Origin: DATKYK01 sp034430255
Lineage (GTDB): Bacteria > Chloroflexota > Dehalococcoidia > E44-bin15
Assembly (NCBI GenBank): GCA_034430255.1
Contig: DAOUEU010000015.1
Coordinates: forward strand, 1-29,041
Reading direction: 5' to 3'
Length of the DNA stretch: 29,041 bases
In this document: piece after piece, positions 1-7,531 of the stretch
Layout: each line of letters starts with the position of its first letter
Numbering within the stretch: the stretch's first letter is position 1
The notes under the pieces: generated by a model
Seen by the model: the letters and a program-made list of their open reading frames with translations, nothing else
Database searches by the model: none
What the model was told of the DNA's origin: nothing
Translations under genes and position numbers: made by a program

Positions 1-127
1 AGAGGCGATCGCGGGTCGTGCCCGGCTCATCCTCAATAATGGATAAACGCTCCCCCACCAGACGATTAAACAGGGTAGACTTGCCCACATTGGGCCGCCC
101 AACGATGGCAACGATTGGCTTAGTCAC
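1..127 (-). CDS. der: Der (EngA) tandem-domain GTPase, N-terminal fragment
   Basis: Reading the minus strand from a GTG at 127 gives MTKPIVAIVGRPNVGKSTLF and continues through an EDEPGTTRDR switch-I segment to the window edge. The GRPNVGKS P-loop directly after the N-terminus and the PGTTRD motif are typical of the first G domain of Der, a ribosome-assembly GTPase active in 50S maturation. Only 42 residues are visible; the second G domain and KH-like domain lie outside. The GTG overlaps the last 8 bases of the upstream TPR gene (GTGACTAA), so translation is probably coupled. MnmE, also a TrmE-Era-type GTPase, is encoded at 15237 in this window, but its P-loop is internal, so the two are not confusable. 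Confidence 0.88.
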   Translation of the reverse strand, partial: MTKPIVAIVGRPNVGKSTLFNRLVGERLSIIEDEPGTTRDRL

Positions 128-1646
128 GGCTCTTCGCTTCTTCGAGCATGATCTCGAACTTACGAAATCGATTCAGGTCTCTCTTTATAAGTCTCTTTTT
201 AAATTCCGCTATTTCTTCATCAATCACATTAGCCATATCAGCTTTCTCTGAGTCCTTCATCAATTGAATAAGCTCTAGAGCCCTCTCCTGAGCTTGATTC
301 GTATTTCCTGAGGCAATGCTATCCAGCCCCTCTATCAGGAGGATAAGAGAAAGGGAATAGAAGACTAATTTGCCCTTATCGGGGTGTTGCACTCTCAAAG
401 GTAGTGCTTTGTAAAAGCTCTGCTTCGCCTCTTTAAGACGCCCTATTTGAGATAGCGCCACCCCTTGCACAATCCAAGTGTTACAATCGTTATTATTAAG
501 CTTCAGTGCTTCATCCAAGCAAGGGATGGCTTCCTGACCACGACAAAGAATGGTAAGCGCCAAACCTTTGTTATACCAGGCGTCGGCATAATCTGGCTCA
601 AGCCTGATAGCCTCACCGTAGCAAGTGATGGCTTCCTCATAGCGCCCAAGGCCGTCTAGTACCACCCCCTTGCAGTGCCAGGGCATAGCACTACCAGGTA
701 TTAGTTCCAGAGTCCTCTCAAACGCTGGTAGGGCCTTTTCATACTGTTCAAGTAGCATTAGCGTAGATCCCTTTCCAAACCAAGCGCGGGCATCATCAGA
801 TTTGAGTTCAGATGCGCGCTGAAAAGATCGAAAGGCTTCGGTATTTCTCCCGAGCAACAATAATACCGAGCCTTTCTCAATCCAAGCCTCTGCGTTTTTC
901 GAGTTGATCTCTAAAGCTTTCTCAAAGCATGGAACGGCTTCATCATATAGCTTAAGATGGGACAGTGTCGAGCCTTTGACACGCCAGGTTTCCGAATGAT
1001 TTGGTCTCAACTGCGTAGCCTTATCAAAGGAGGAAACAGCCTCTTCATATCTCTTAAGCCCCCGCAATATAAAGCCCTTTACTCCCCAAATCCAAGCGTC
1101 TCCTGGCTTGAGTTCCAATGCCTGCTCGACTAATTCCATACCTTCGCTAAATTTTGCCTGTATCCCCATCGTGCCAGCGAGGAGGCAGAGGCAAAGACTC
1201 TGGAGTGATCTATCTTCTGTCTTGAGGGAAGCCTTATAAGCTATGCGGTAAGCCTCCTCCGCTCCAATACAATCCCTCAACTCTAGTTTTCCATCGCCTT
1301 TTCCAAGAAGTCTGTGAATCTCCACAATCACCTTCTCTTTAGTGTCCAATACTTCTGCTTCTCGTTTACCCAGCGCTTCAGGAGCTCCGGGGATGGTCAA
1401 GATTCTCTTAATACCCCCATTAGCAAAGACAACCATCTGCTCGCTAAGAGGGACCTCAATCATCTCCGTGATTCTTTCAAGATCCACTCCAGCAGGTAAC
1501 CGAATTTTTGTTACCGTTTTACTAATCCTGACTTTTTTATCTCCAAAGATAGCTCTTACCTTCCCCCAGCTATATTTAAATAGCTTAGTCACCAAGAAGT
1601 CCACAAACCATCCCTTCATGCTTCCTAAAAAGGTTAAAAAACTCAT
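120..1646 (-). CDS. Tetratricopeptide-repeat (TPR) protein
   Basis: A 508-residue protein dominated by about eight TPR units between residues 150 and 420, spaced every 34 residues and recognisable from the W..KG..L..L.R..EA...F.KA.EL.P pattern (units near 186, 220, 254, 288, 322, 356 and 390). TPR arrays are helical scaffolds for protein-protein contacts; no enzymatic motif is visible. Residues 1-130 are not repeat-like and I do not recognise them; there is no convincing signal peptide, although residues 4-20 are mildly hydrophobic. The start lies 10 bases after argF, and its ribosome-binding GAGG falls in the argF stop region; its own end overlaps der. It therefore sits in an argF-TPR-der operon. 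Partner and role are unknown. Confidence 0.85.
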   Translation of the reverse strand: MSFLTFLGSMKGWFVDFLVTKLFKYSWGKVRAIFGDKKVRISKTVTKIRLPAGVDLERITEMIEVPLSEQMVVFANGGIKRILTIPGAPEALGKREAEVLDTKEKVIVEIHRLLGKGDGKLELRDCIGAEEAYRIAYKASLKTEDRSLQSLCLCLLAGTMGIQAKFSEGMELVEQALELKPGDAWIWGVKGFILRGLKRYEEAVSSFDKATQLRPNHSETWRVKGSTLSHLKLYDEAVPCFEKALEINSKNAEAWIEKGSVLLLLGRNTEAFRSFQRASELKSDDARAWFGKGSTLMLLEQYEKALPAFERTLELIPGSAMPWHCKGVVLDGLGRYEEAITCYGEAIRLEPDYADAWYNKGLALTILCRGQEAIPCLDEALKLNNNDCNTWIVQGVALSQIGRLKEAKQSFYKALPLRVQHPDKGKLVFYSLSLILLIEGLDSIASGNTNQAQERALELIQLMKDSEKADMANVIDEEIAEFKKRLIKRDLNRFRKFEIMLEEAKSRD

Positions 1647-1656
1647 TGTCGCTTCT

Positions 1657-2550
1657 CTACCTCAATAGCTTCGCCAGTATCGCCTTCTGCATGTGAAGCC
1701 GGTTTTCCGCCTGGTCGAAGACCACCGACTGCGGCGATTCCAACAGCCCCTCGGCGACCTCCTCGCCATGATGCGCCGGCAGGGGGTGCATGAAGATGGC
1801 ATCCCGCTTTGCGAGCGCGAGCAGCTGCCCGTTTACCTGATAGCGAGCGAAGGCCGCCCTGCGGCGCTCCGCCTCAGCCTCCTGCCCCATGCTGGTCCAG
1901 ACATCGGTGTATATCACATCGGCATCCTCGACTGCCTGCCTCACATCTTCCGTCACCATTATTTTGCCCCCGACCTTTTGAGCCCAGGAGAGCACCTCTC
2001 GCTTTGGCCCGTACCCTTTTGGTGAGGCGATGCTAAATTTCATCCCGGTAAAGGAGCAGGCAAGAAGCAGGCTATTGGCGACATTATTGGCATCGCCGAT
2101 ATAGGCAACACTTAACCCTTCAAGCCGGCCCTTCTTCTCATGGATGGTGAGTAGATCAGAGAGAGCCTGGCAGGGATGCTCCTCATCGGTGAGGCCGTTA
2201 ATAACCGGGATGGTAGCGTGCTTTGCCAGAAGCGCCACGCTCTGATGAGCGAAGGTGCGGGCAACGATGCAATCGACATAGCGAGAGAGTACCCGGGCCA
2301 CATCTGCGATGGGCTCCCGCTCCCCCAGCCCAACCTCTGCCTGAGATAGCATGAGCGAGTGCCCGCCGAGCTGATTCATGGCCACGTCGAAGCTTACCCG
2401 CGTGCGCAGCGAGGGCTTTTCGAACATGAGCGCCAGTATCTTCCCCTCAAGCATTGGCTTAGTGCCTCCCCGCTTCAGCTCAAGGGCGCTCTCAATCAGG
2501 CGCTGTACTTCGGCAGAATTGAGATCGGCTATCGATATAAGGTCTTTCAT
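1657..2550 (-). CDS. argF: Ornithine carbamoyltransferase
   Basis: Catalyses carbamoyl phosphate plus ornithine to citrulline in arginine synthesis. The carbamoyl-phosphate loop is present as KPSLRTRVSF (SLRTR in place of STRTR), followed by HPCQALSD and the ornithine-side loop DVWTSMGQE, whose SMG motif separates this enzyme from aspartate carbamoyltransferase. The C-terminal substrate loop reads MHPLPAHHGEEV, with proline where the usual HCLP motif has cysteine. Length is 297 residues, normal for the family. I start it at 2550, where MKDLISIADL follows AGGGG by five bases; the frame is open further upstream but the extra 16 residues lie over the promoter. It is the first gene of the argF-TPR-der unit, and no other arginine gene is visible. 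Confidence 0.9.
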   Translation of the reverse strand: MKDLISIADLNSAEVQRLIESALELKRGGTKPMLEGKILALMFEKPSLRTRVSFDVAMNQLGGHSLMLSQAEVGLGEREPIADVARVLSRYVDCIVARTFAHQSVALLAKHATIPVINGLTDEEHPCQALSDLLTIHEKKGRLEGLSVAYIGDANNVANSLLLACSFTGMKFSIASPKGYGPKREVLSWAQKVGGKIMVTEDVRQAVEDADVIYTDVWTSMGQEAEAERRRAAFARYQVNGQLLALAKRDAIFMHPLPAHHGEEVAEGLLESPQSVVFDQAENRLHMQKAILAKLLR

Positions 2551-2563
2551 CTTTTCCCCTACC

Positions 2564-2592
2564 AATATGATATACAAGTATATCACAGTCAA
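2564..2592 (-). promoter_or_regulatory. argF promoter with 18-bp palindromic operator
   Basis: On the minus strand TTGACT (2592-2587) and CATATT (2569-2564) are separated by 17 bases. The spacer is almost filled by a perfect palindrome at 2568-2585, TGATATACAAGTATATCA (8-bp arms, 2-base centre). A dimeric repressor bound there would block RNA polymerase. The regulator is unknown, and the palindrome does not look like a standard ArgR box. The promoter call is by consensus match only. Confidence 0.55.
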
Positions 2593-2744
2593 ATTCAAAA
2601 TGACTATTCGCCGATATCATTTCCCACTGCCCTTTACCGAATACGGCCGCACCATTTGACAAACAGAGGACTCCGATATACCCTTTCTACACACCAGGGT
2701 CTACCAAAAGCAGCGATTGAACTTTATTACTATGGGATTATTAC

Positions 2745-3236
2745 ATGAATGTTGAAATCCGACCACAGCGATTATCCGATGCAAAACGTTTTTTCGAGAT
2801 CTTGTCAAACCCAAAATTCCTCTATCTCCCGGCTAAACCGAAAACACTCGACGAGGAAAGTGAATTTTTAAGGTTAAATTCCCAGAAACGTAAAGCTAAA
2901 ACCGAATTCAACTTTTCTATATTATGTAACGGGAAGCACGTTGGGGCGATCGGGGTTAGAGTTGACCAATTCAGACCCTACATCGGTGAAGTCGGATTTT
3001 TTATTGATGAAAAGTATTGGGGGAAGGGCATAGCAGCTCAGGCGTTAGGGAAACTGGAAGAGTTCATTATCGAGAAAACCAATTTAAGCCGCATTGAAAT
3101 GAGAATGGCAATGGAAAATAAGGCCAGTCAGAGGATCGCTATTAAATGCGGCTATGAAAATGAAGGTATCCTACGGCAGATGCTACTTGTTGAAGCTAAA
3201 TACTATGACTGCTATCTATATTCCAAAATCCTGTAA
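2745..3236 (+). CDS. GNAT-family N-acetyltransferase (RimJ/RimL-like)
   Basis: A 163-residue single-domain acetyltransferase. The acetyl-CoA binding segment is clear at about residues 84-112 (GEVGFFIDEKYWGKGIAAQAL, with the GKG.A pyrophosphate loop), followed by the RIEM...N..SQRIAIKCGYENEGILRQ region typical of proteins that acetylate amino groups, such as ribosomal-protein or small-molecule acetyltransferases. The substrate cannot be told from sequence. The gene stands alone between the divergent argF unit and polA. Upstream, TTGACA at 2656-2661 with a weak TATACC at 2677 may be its promoter (15-base spacer, poor). The ribosome-binding site is weak (GGGA seven bases before ATG). Its codon use is more AT-rich than that of its neighbours, which may indicate transfer. 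Confidence 0.85.
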   Translation: MNVEIRPQRLSDAKRFFEILSNPKFLYLPAKPKTLDEESEFLRLNSQKRKAKTEFNFSILCNGKHVGAIGVRVDQFRPYIGEVGFFIDEKYWGKGIAAQALGKLEEFIIEKTNLSRIEMRMAMENKASQRIAIKCGYENEGILRQMLLVEAKYYDCYLYSKIL

Positions 3237-3456
3237 ACTGTAGAAAGTATTGCTCTCCATCTTAATATTGTATGTATCCATAAATAATGAAGCGAAGCTA
3301 ATGTCACCAACAGATAGCATTTCGCTACGGTCAACACCTCAGCCCGACGAAAACTTATAGATATTAAGATGAACCCCCCATCTCATACGTATACAAATTA
3401 CAGGAGTCGAAATGCCTGCTTCAATAACCTCACATCTTTGAAATCTTACAAACAGA

Positions 3457-3486
3457 TTGCTATAACCGAGCAGGGCGCATTATAAT
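3457..3486 (+). promoter_or_regulatory. polA promoter placed at the start codon
   Basis: TTGCTA (3457-3462), an 18-base spacer and a perfect TATAAT (3481-3486) end only nine bases before the polA ATG at 3496. Transcription from it would begin within a few bases of, or on, the start codon, giving a leaderless or nearly leaderless mRNA. A GGAG directly abutting the ATG is too close to act as a normal Shine-Dalgarno site. Confidence 0.6.
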
Positions 3487-3495
3487 ACGGCGGAG

Positions 3496-6213
3496 ATGGC
3501 CAAGCGAAAACCCCTGCTTATCCTCTTCGATGGAAATGCCCTGATCCACCGCGCCTTTCATGCCCTGCCCCCTCTTGCGGTGACCAAGACAGGGGAGGCG
3601 ACAGGGGCGGTATATGGCTTTGCCAACATGGTGCTCAAGGTGCTCGCCGAGTTTAAACCCACCCACCACGCCATCGCCTTCGACTACCCGGCACCCACCT
3701 TCAGGCATCGGGAGTTCGCACCCTATAAGGCGCAGCGCCCCCCCATCCCCGAGGAGCTCAAGAGCCAATTCCACCGGGTACGCCAACTGGTGGACGCCCT
3801 CAATATCCCCAGCTTCCAAATGGAGGGCTACGAGGCTGATGACATCCTGGGTACCCTCTCCCATCAGGCCTCAGCCCAGGGGATAGATACCCTCATCGTC
3901 AGCGGCGATATGGATACACTGCAGCTTGTCTCCCCCAGGGTGCGGGTGCTCACGCCGCGACCGGGAAAACCCTTTAGCGACACCGTGCAATACGATGAGG
4001 AGAAGGTAGCGGAGCGGTATGGCATCTCCCCTCATCAGATCGCCGACCTGAAAGGGCTAAAGGGAGACCCCTCGGACAACATCCCCGGCGTCGCGGGCAT
4101 CGGAGAGAAGACGGCAGTAAAGCTGCTCCAGCAGTATGGTAGCATTGAGCAAATATACGCCCATATCCATGATGTAACACCTGCCAGAGTGCAGCAGGCA
4201 CTGAAAGATGTCGAAAACGCGTACCAGAGCAAGCGGCTGGCCACCATCGTTACCGATATCCCTATCGACCTGGATCTCGATGCCTGTGCCGTATCAGCCT
4301 TCGACCGCCCCACGGTTGTGGCGCTCTTTCGCGAACTGGAGTTCAACCGCATGCTGGAGAAACTTAGCGAAATGGGGGAGCTGGACGGGAAAAAGCTCAA
4401 GGAGGCAGCGAAAGCGGAGAGGGCTGAGGGGGACTATCGAATCGTAGACACCCCACAGCGAATGGACGATCTTATCGCTGTGCTTGGCAAGGCCCGTTCA
4501 TTCACCATCGACACTGAGACAACGGGCAAGGAGGCAATGTATGCCGGGTTGGTAGGTATGTCCTTCTCCTGCGAGCCGGGCAAGGCCTACTACGTTCCGG
4601 TGGGACACCGCCTCGGTGATCAGCTCCCCATGAACCAGGCTCTGGAGAGACTCAAGCCCCTTATCGAAGACCCGAAACTCGGTAAGAGCGCCCACAATGG
4701 CAAATATGACATGATGGTGCTCGCCGAGCATGGGATCGAGCTTGGGAATCTGAGCTTCGACACCATGATCGCCGCTCACCTTCTGGGGGAGAAGTCCATC
4801 GGACTCAAGCCCCTGGCATTCAGCAAGCTTGGCATTGAGATGACCCCCATTACCGACCTCATCGGCACCGGGTCGAAGCAGACCTCGATGGACTATATCG
4901 CCATCCCCGCAGCGGCTCGGTACTCCTGCGCCGATGCCGACATCACCAGTCGGCTGACCGCGTTACTTGAGGCAGAGCTAAGGGAACAAGGGCTGTGGCA
5001 GCTCTTTGCAGAACTGGAGGTACCACTGATCCCTGTACTCCTGGAGATGGAGCGTAACGGGGTGGCACTGGATGTAGAGTCTCTCGGGGCGATGTCCCAG
5101 AGCCTAGGAGAGCGGATGCTGGAGTTGGAGGGAGAGATCCATAAACAGGTCGGGTACCGCTTTAATATAAACTCAACGCGTCAACTGGGCACCGTCCTCT
5201 TCGAGGAGCTAAATCTACCCGGCGGGCGGAGGACAAAGACCGGCTACTCCACCGATGCCTCCGTCCTCGAAGGACTTAGGGGACTTCACCCGGTTATTCA
5301 GCCGCTTCTGGACTATCGTCAGCTAACCAAGCTTAAGTCAACCTATATCGATACCCTACCCGCCCTAGTCAACCCTAAAACTGGCAGGGTTCATACAACC
5401 TTCAACCAGACCGGAACCACCACCGGGCGGCTCTCATCCAGTGACCCCAACCTGCAGAACATCCCCATTCGTGGAGAGCTGGGGCGGCAGATAAGAAGAA
5501 CTTTCATCGCCGGGGATGGCTCTATGCTTCTCAGCGGCGATTACTCACAGATCGACCTTCGCGTTATGGGGCACCTCTCGCGGGATGCCCAGTTACTGGC
5601 TGCCTTTAATCGAGGCGACGACATTCACCGCGCCACTGCCTCCGAGGTATTTGGCGTGCCCCCTTCCGAGGTGACCACTGATATGCGCCGATTGGCCAAG
5701 ACGGTGAACTTCGGCATGCTCTACGGGATGAGCGGCTACGGGCTAGAGCAGGCTACCGAGCTATCACGTGAGGAGGCCACACAATTTATAACCACCTATT
5801 TCGAGAAATACAGCGGGGTGAAGGATTATATCGAAGCAACAAAGCGTCAGGCCAGGGAGCAGGGCTATGTGGAAACTGTGCTGGGCCGACGGCGCTACAT
5901 ACCCGATATAAACTCATCTAACGGTCAGGTGCGGGCGGCGGCGGAGCGCATGGCGATAAACATGCCAATTCAGGGTACATCAGCAGACATTATCAAGAGG
6001 GCGATGATCGATATACACCGGGAAAAGAGAGTGAGAAAGCTCAAGTCCAGGATGATCCTTCAGGTCCACGATGAACTGGTCTTCGAGGTACCCCGGGAGG
6101 AGCTTGAGCAGATGAAGGAACTGGTGCTTGATATTATGCCCGATGCCCTGAAGCTCAGCGTTCCGGTTACGGTCGAGGTCAAGGTGGGTAAAAACTGGGG
6201 TGAGATGGATTAA
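3496..6213 (+). CDS. polA: DNA polymerase I
   Basis: A 905-residue protein with all three domains of the family. Residues 1-290 form the 5'-3' flap nuclease (FDGNALIHRAFHAL, GYEADDILGT, SGDMD, GDPSDNIPGV). Residues 310-500 form the 3'-5' proofreading domain with an intact D339-x-E341, D405 in HNGKYD, and Y476...D480, so proofreading should be active. Residues 510-905 form the polymerase: motif A GDYSQIDLR (681-689), O-helix RRLAKTVNFG (731-740, Phe739 predicting strong ddNTP discrimination) and motif C LQVHDE (855-860). Motif A carries Asp687 where Escherichia coli has the steric-gate Glu710. It functions in Okazaki-fragment processing and gap filling. The gene is monocistronic by appearance, with a promoter right at its ATG. 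Confidence 0.97.
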   Translation: MAKRKPLLILFDGNALIHRAFHALPPLAVTKTGEATGAVYGFANMVLKVLAEFKPTHHAIAFDYPAPTFRHREFAPYKAQRPPIPEELKSQFHRVRQLVDALNIPSFQMEGYEADDILGTLSHQASAQGIDTLIVSGDMDTLQLVSPRVRVLTPRPGKPFSDTVQYDEEKVAERYGISPHQIADLKGLKGDPSDNIPGVAGIGEKTAVKLLQQYGSIEQIYAHIHDVTPARVQQALKDVENAYQSKRLATIVTDIPIDLDLDACAVSAFDRPTVVALFRELEFNRMLEKLSEMGELDGKKLKEAAKAERAEGDYRIVDTPQRMDDLIAVLGKARSFTIDTETTGKEAMYAGLVGMSFSCEPGKAYYVPVGHRLGDQLPMNQALERLKPLIEDPKLGKSAHNGKYDMMVLAEHGIELGNLSFDTMIAAHLLGEKSIGLKPLAFSKLGIEMTPITDLIGTGSKQTSMDYIAIPAAARYSCADADITSRLTALLEAELREQGLWQLFAELEVPLIPVLLEMERNGVALDVESLGAMSQSLGERMLELEGEIHKQVGYRFNINSTRQLGTVLFEELNLPGGRRTKTGYSTDASVLEGLRGLHPVIQPLLDYRQLTKLKSTYIDTLPALVNPKTGRVHTTFNQTGTTTGRLSSSDPNLQNIPIRGELGRQIRRTFIAGDGSMLLSGDYSQIDLRVMGHLSRDAQLLAAFNRGDDIHRATASEVFGVPPSEVTTDMRRLAKTVNFGMLYGMSGYGLEQATELSREEATQFITTYFEKYSGVKDYIEATKRQAREQGYVETVLGRRRYIPDINSSNGQVRAAAERMAINMPIQGTSADIIKRAMIDIHREKRVRKLKSRMILQVHDELVFEVPREELEQMKELVLDIMPDALKLSVPVTVEVKVGKNWGEMD

Positions 6214-6230
6214 ACCAGAAGGGTAAATAA

Positions 6231-6449
6231 ATGGATTTTACAACGGGAGAATGGGTCGGTATAGGAATGGGGATTTTCTCTGGGGTGGCGATCTACATCT
6301 AAATAATTCTGAGGATTATCTATCGGCAGCGAATGTCTGGTATCGGAATGTATATTTATTCCATACCTTCTGTTTCTGGATGTGGTATATTCTGTATCGA
6401 ACCCCCTCAAAGGAAGCGGAAGAGGTTGAAAATGGCCGATAGTCTGTAA
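6231..6449 (+). pseudogene. Small membrane-type ORF interrupted by an in-frame stop
   Basis: Starting at ATG 6231, eight bases after AAGGG and 18 bases beyond polA, the frame encodes MDFTTGEWVGIGMGIFSGVA plus YIY-like hydrophobic sequence, meets TAA at 6300-6302, and then stays open for another 48 codons to TAA at 6447-6449. The second half begins with a hydrophobic/basic stretch (IILRIIYRQR) and ends in a very basic run (QRKRKRLK). The first 23 residues may simply be a short real peptide, or the 72-codon frame may be a decayed small protein. I do not recognise a family. Confidence 0.28.
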
Positions 6450-6473
6450 GTGACACGCAAGCCCATTTTCAAC
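6425..6473 (+). promoter_or_regulatory. Hairpin upstream of the fpg ribosome-binding site
   Basis: An 11-bp perfect inverted repeat, GTTGAAAATGG (6425-6435) and CCATTTTCAAC (6463-6473), closes a 27-base loop and ends 19 bases before the fpg ATG, just ahead of its AAAGGAG site. It could fold in the mRNA leader and influence translation or processing. No U-run follows, so it is not a typical terminator. Confidence 0.3.
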
Positions 6474-6492
6474 TACTGAAAAAGGAGAAAAC

Positions 6493-7308
6493 ATGCCCGA
6501 GATGCCCGAAGTTGAGACTATAAAAAGGGACCTCTCTAGAAGGATAGCAGGGCGATGCTTTGTCGGCATCAGCTTAGATTGGCCTAGAGCAGTGCAAATC
6601 CCATCGCCAGAGGCGTTCTGCCATCGCCTAAAGGGACAATGTATTAATGGGTTTGATAGGCATGGCAAATATCTTATTCTCCGCCTCGCAAGTGGCGAGG
6701 CGCTTATCCTGCACTTTATGATGAGCGGTTCGCTGCTCCTCGATACCCAGGGTGATTCCCACCCCTACAGCCGGGCTCTATTCCTTCTCGACAATGGAGC
6801 CAGGCTTCACTTCCGCGACCCGCGAAAGCTTGGCCGGATGTGGCTGGTGCCAGATGAGAGCACGGTAGTGGGCAAGCTTGGCCCCGAGCCACTGAGCCCG
6901 GGCTTTACCACCGAGGTTCTAATGGAAGGGGTTAAAAAGCGTCCGGTACCGATTAAGGCTTTACTCTGTGACCAGGGCTTCCTCGCCGGCATTGGCAACA
7001 TGTATGCCGATGAAGCCCTCTTTGCTGCCGCGATACACCCGCAGAGGAAGGCGAATAGCCTGTCAAATGAGGAGATAGCACAGCTGCACCGCGCCATCCG
7101 CCGGGTGCTTGAGGAAGCCATCATTGGCCATGGGGCCAGCATCAACGATTACTGCCGCCCGGATGGCGAGCTGGGAACAGCCCAATTTATCTTCAAGGTG
7201 GCTCACCGCAGTGGCAAACCCTGCCCTGTTTGCGAGACGCCCATTGAGCGGATCCCCATTCGCAATCGGGGTACCTGCTTCTGCCCCAACTGCCAGAGGA
7301 TACCGTAA
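6493..7308 (+). CDS. mutM (fpg): Formamidopyrimidine-DNA glycosylase
   Basis: Removes 8-oxoguanine and formamidopyrimidines and cleaves the abasic site by beta/delta elimination. The N-terminus MPEMPEVETIKRDL supplies catalytic Pro2 and Glu3. The HGKYLIL segment carries the conserved lysine. Helix-two-turn-helix residues include GIGNMYADEALF. The C-terminal zinc finger is complete: C-P-V-C at about 240-243 and C-P-N-C near the end, in the RNRGTCFCPNCQ context. At 271 residues it is normal length. The start is fixed by the catalytic proline and by AAAGGAG at eight bases. It follows polA, so two repair-related genes are adjacent, although the 279-base gap argues against tight coupling. Confidence 0.96.
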   Translation: MPEMPEVETIKRDLSRRIAGRCFVGISLDWPRAVQIPSPEAFCHRLKGQCINGFDRHGKYLILRLASGEALILHFMMSGSLLLDTQGDSHPYSRALFLLDNGARLHFRDPRKLGRMWLVPDESTVVGKLGPEPLSPGFTTEVLMEGVKKRPVPIKALLCDQGFLAGIGNMYADEALFAAAIHPQRKANSLSNEEIAQLHRAIRRVLEEAIIGHGASINDYCRPDGELGTAQFIFKVAHRSGKPCPVCETPIERIPIRNRGTCFCPNCQRIP

Positions 7309-7325
7309 ATTCCTTCACACCACCC

Positions 7326-7355
7326 TTGACAAATCACAGGTGTTCATGATATATT
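7326..7355 (+). promoter_or_regulatory. Promoter of the peptidase-pantothenate operon
   Basis: TTGACA (7326-7331), an 18-base spacer and TATATT (7350-7355) form a near-consensus sigma-70 promoter 18 bases after the fpg stop. Transcription should start near 7362, at the foot of the first leader hairpin, leaving about 170 bases of leader before the first gene. Confidence 0.65.
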
Positions 7356-7358
7356 AGT

Positions 7359-7511
7359 AGTTCGGCGACCCCGAGGTTATCGGGGCGGTGAACTAAAAAA
7401 TAAATTAGAAAAACAAAAGAAAAGAGGTCGCTTGGATCGGTAACGACCGAGACGGCAAATAAAGCTCATACCAACGAAAGCCTTCTCGGATATTGCCCGA
7501 GAGGGTTTTTT
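7359..7511 (+). ncRNA. Structured leader RNA with terminator (possible riboswitch or attenuator)
   Basis: The leader between promoter and gene holds ordered secondary structure. Hairpin 1 has outer arms AGTTC/GAACT (7359-7363, 7390-7394) and inner arms CCCCG/CGGGG (7369-7373, 7381-7385). A purine-rich single-stranded linker follows (7395-7423). Hairpin 2 is TCGGT-AACG-ACCGA (7437-7450). GCGACC (7365-7370) can alternatively pair with GGTCGC (7426-7431), which would open the inner helix of hairpin 1. The leader ends in a 9-bp hairpin plus T-run at 7481-7511. Competing pairings plus a terminator are what a metabolite- or protein-sensing attenuator looks like. I could not match it to a named riboswitch class. 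Confidence 0.5.
7481..7511 (+). terminator. Intrinsic terminator in the operon leader
   Basis: CCTTCTCGG (7481-7489) pairs with CCGAGAGGG (7497-7505) over 9 bp with one G-T pair, closes a 7-base loop and is followed by six T (7506-7511). It stands 20 bases before the first ATG, so readthrough must be regulated or incomplete. Confidence 0.75.
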
Positions 7512-7531
7512 ACTTTTAGAAGACTTTTATC

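Noticed and set aside
3258..3371. 11-bp inverted repeat CATCTTAATAT/ATATTAAGATG with an inner hairpin upstream of polA
   Set aside because: AT-rich, far apart (92 bases) and about as frequent as expected by chance in a window this size; no target-site duplication seen.
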